From assembly GCA_009702305.1 (NCBI GenBank), contig WLIH01000200.1:1-5757 (forward strand): a stretch of DNA of 5,757 nt, given 5' to 3'. This stretch comes from Actinomycetota bacterium (lineage in GTDB: Bacteria; Actinomycetota; Actinomycetes; Propionibacteriales; Nocardioidaceae). Positions 4,779 through 5,757 of the stretch are shown here, in pieces (within the stretch, counting starts at the first letter, position 1; every line of letters begins with the position of its first letter). The notes below the pieces were generated by a model. The model saw only the letters and a program-made list of their open reading frames with translations. It was not told the DNA's origin and ran no database searches. Position numbers and translations under genes: made by a program.

Positions 4779-5429
4779 TCAGGCGCGCTTGCGCACGGAT
4801 GCCTCGGCAGCACGCCAGGCGAGGGTGACGGTGTCGAGCTCGGCGCGGAGCACGTCGACCTCCTGCTCGACCTCGGCGAGCCGCACGATGGCGGCGGCCG
4901 CGCGCTCCTCGGCGGCGTCGAGCTGGGCGACGACGCCGTGGCCCTCGTGCTCCAGCTCGTCGCCGCGGCGGGTGGCCGCGACCAGGCGCAGCCCGGTCTC
5001 GGCCGCCTGCTTCTGCACGTCGGAGAGCACCTGCTCCAGCTCGACCAGGGTCTGCTCGCGCTCGACCAGGGTCTGCTCGCGCTCGGCCAGGCGGGCCGCG
5101 AGGCGCTCCACGTCCCGGGCATGCTCCGAGGAGCGTCGCGTCGCGATGGAACGGTAGGCCTGGGCCTGGGCCGCCCGGTCGGCGTTGGCGTCGCGGCGCG
5201 ACTGCAGCAGCTCGGCGTGGGTGATCCGGGTCGCGGCGGCGCCGAGCGCGACCGCCACGGCTCCGGCGAGGACGGCGATCGGCCAGGAGCCGACGGGGGC
5301 GGAGCTCGCGACCACGGCGGCGGCCAGCACGAGCAACGCGGTGGCGATCGTCAGTCGAGTGCCTCGCTGGCGCCGACGTGAGGTCGCGGTCGTGACGGAT
5401 GTGACGGGAGTGGCCACTGGGGAAGGCAT
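4779..5429 (-). CDS. Membrane-anchored coiled-coil protein of unknown function
   Basis: I do not recognise a named family. The 216-residue product has a short Pro/Thr-rich start, a basic stretch (SRRRQRGTR, 17-25) and two predicted membrane helices (about 26-43 and 50-67) joined by a short loop; the charge pattern puts both ends in the cytoplasm. The remainder (about 72-214) is Ala/Glu/Arg/Leu-rich helix with heptad spacing, a predicted coiled coil. Three successive heptads read EREQTLV (116-122), EREQTLV (123-129) and ELEQVLS (130-136); the first two are encoded by an exact 21-bp tandem duplication. No catalytic motif is visible, so a scaffold or structural role is the simplest guess. It starts 8 bases after the DUF3180 stop. 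No Shine-Dalgarno precedes the ATG, but TAACCT lies 5 bases upstream, allowing leaderless expression as well as readthrough from the upstream gene. Confidence 0.8.
   Translation of the reverse strand: MPSPVATPVTSVTTATSRRRQRGTRLTIATALLVLAAAVVASSAPVGSWPIAVLAGAVAVALGAAATRITHAELLQSRRDANADRAAQAQAYRSIATRRSSEHARDVERLAARLAEREQTLVEREQTLVELEQVLSDVQKQAAETGLRLVAATRRGDELEHEGHGVVAQLDAAEERAAAAIVRLAEVEQEVDVLRAELDTVTLAWRAAEASVRKRA
5040..5081 (-). repeat. Exact 21-bp tandem duplication inside the coiled-coil gene
   Basis: Bases 5040-5060 and 5061-5081 are identical (21 of 21). On the minus strand they encode two copies of a heptad spanning the EREQTLV repeats. The period equals one heptad, so adding or losing a copy would preserve both frame and coiled-coil register. 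Perfect identity at synonymous positions suggests a recent duplication or homogenisation. Confidence 0.9.
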
Positions 5430-5434
5430 GGCTC

Positions 5435-5440
5435 AGGTTA
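5435..5440 (-). promoter_or_regulatory. Candidate leaderless -10 box (TAACCT) for the coiled-coil gene
   Basis: On the minus strand TAACCT fits TANNNT and ends 5 bases before the coiled-coil ATG, which lacks a Shine-Dalgarno. Its first three bases are also the TAA stop of the DUF3180 gene. No clear -35 hexamer was seen, so this may be an internal promoter or a coincidence of the stop codon. Confidence 0.35.
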
Positions 5441-5757
5441 GGACGGCGGATCGTCGGATCGGACGCGACACGCTCGCTCGAGGGCGAGGCCAGCGACGAC
5501 GATCGCGACGCCGACCCCGGCGGCCACCGCCGAGCGGGCGGCCCGCTGGGTGGCGAGCTCGGCGCTCAGGCCGAGCCAGCTCACGGCGTAGCCGGCGTAC
5601 GCACCCGCGATCAGCGCGCCGACGTAGGCGCCCGCACGCCCGAGCGCGAGCCGGTTGACCGCGCGGTGCGGCTCGAGCCGCTCACGACGCACCTGCACGC
5701 AACGGTGGGTCTGCCACGCCGTCAGGCCCAGCGCCGAGGCCACGACGGCCAGGGTCA
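5438..5757 (-). CDS. DUF3180 family membrane protein (5' end missing)
   Basis: The visible 105 residues are the C-terminal two thirds of a small membrane protein; the frame stays open to the right edge, so the true start lies outside. A GTG at 5743 exists but falls inside a hydrophobic helix (TLAVVASALGLTAW), so it is unlikely to be the start. Next come a basic cytoplasmic loop (HRCVQVRRERLEPHRAVNRL), a helix in the alanine- and glycine-rich GRAGAYVGALIAGAYAGYAV, a loop, and a last helix ending AGLALERACRV before a short acidic tail. This order, with Arg-Ala before the third helix and ERxCR after the fourth, matches my recall of DUF3180 proteins of Actinobacteria (about 140-165 residues, four helices). 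Their function is unknown. In mycobacteria the family member lies directly after folK, so folate genes may lie just beyond the edge. Confidence 0.78.
   Translation of the reverse strand, partial: TLAVVASALGLTAWQTHRCVQVRRERLEPHRAVNRLALGRAGAYVGALIAGAYAGYAVSWLGLSAELATQRAARSAVAAGVGVAIVVAGLALERACRVRSDDPPS

Noticed and set aside
3819..5381. Long plus-strand open frame (520 codons) across the acetyltransferase, the gap and the coiled-coil gene
   Set aside because: It runs antisense to two well-supported genes and across a repeat-bearing gap. The translation is Gly/Val/Asp/Leu-rich low-complexity sequence without domain motifs, as expected for a GC-rich shadow frame.
1..5757. tRNA, rRNA, riboswitch, CRISPR, transposase or phage genes
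   Set aside because: No matching structures, repeat-spacer pattern, terminal inverted repeats or typical protein motifs were seen on either strand.

Overview
The window is very GC-rich, uses GTG as well as ATG starts, and encodes a DUF3180-family protein, a family known essentially from Actinobacteria. This points to a high-GC actinobacterial chromosome, perhaps a Nocardioides-like genus; the genus is inference only. Nearly all bases are coding. No RNA gene, insertion sequence, prophage part or CRISPR array was seen.

Left part (1-3585): a complete-looking osmoprotectant ABC importer of the OpuC/OsmU (quaternary amine uptake) type, split into two divergent units. The minus-strand unit reads permease 1 (GTG at 2577), permease 2 (GTG at 1861, overlapping the previous stop as GTGA), a 94-base leader with a hairpin, then a substrate-binding lipoprotein whose last few residues lie beyond base 1. 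The plus-strand unit is the ATPase (2581-3585). The ATPase and permease 1 start codons are only 3 bases apart. Each start is preceded at 6-7 bases by a TANNNT box, and a 30-bp imperfect dyad covers both starts. This shared start region is the most interesting regulatory feature in the window.

Middle (3582-4664): a convergent minus-strand gene for a tandem GNAT-fold acetyltransferase. Its stop overlaps the ATPase stop within one CTAG. Upstream of it, a 114-base gap (4665-4778) holds an 18-bp tandem repeat and two perfect odd-length palindromes.

Right part (4779-5757): two closely spaced minus-strand membrane-protein genes. Transcription enters from the right edge with a DUF3180 protein (5' end missing), followed 8 bases later by a protein with two predicted membrane helices and a long coiled coil. 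In mycobacteria DUF3180 lies just downstream of the folate genes (folE-folP-folB-folK), so folK may lie just outside the right edge; this is inference.

How the genes work together: the lipoprotein should capture a compatible solute such as glycine betaine, carnitine, choline or proline betaine outside the membrane, the two permeases form the channel, and the ATPase with its single C-terminal CBS unit powers and probably gates it. The acetyltransferase and the two right-hand membrane proteins have no evident link to the transporter. No clearly new multi-gene system was identified; the novelty candidates are regulatory and architectural.
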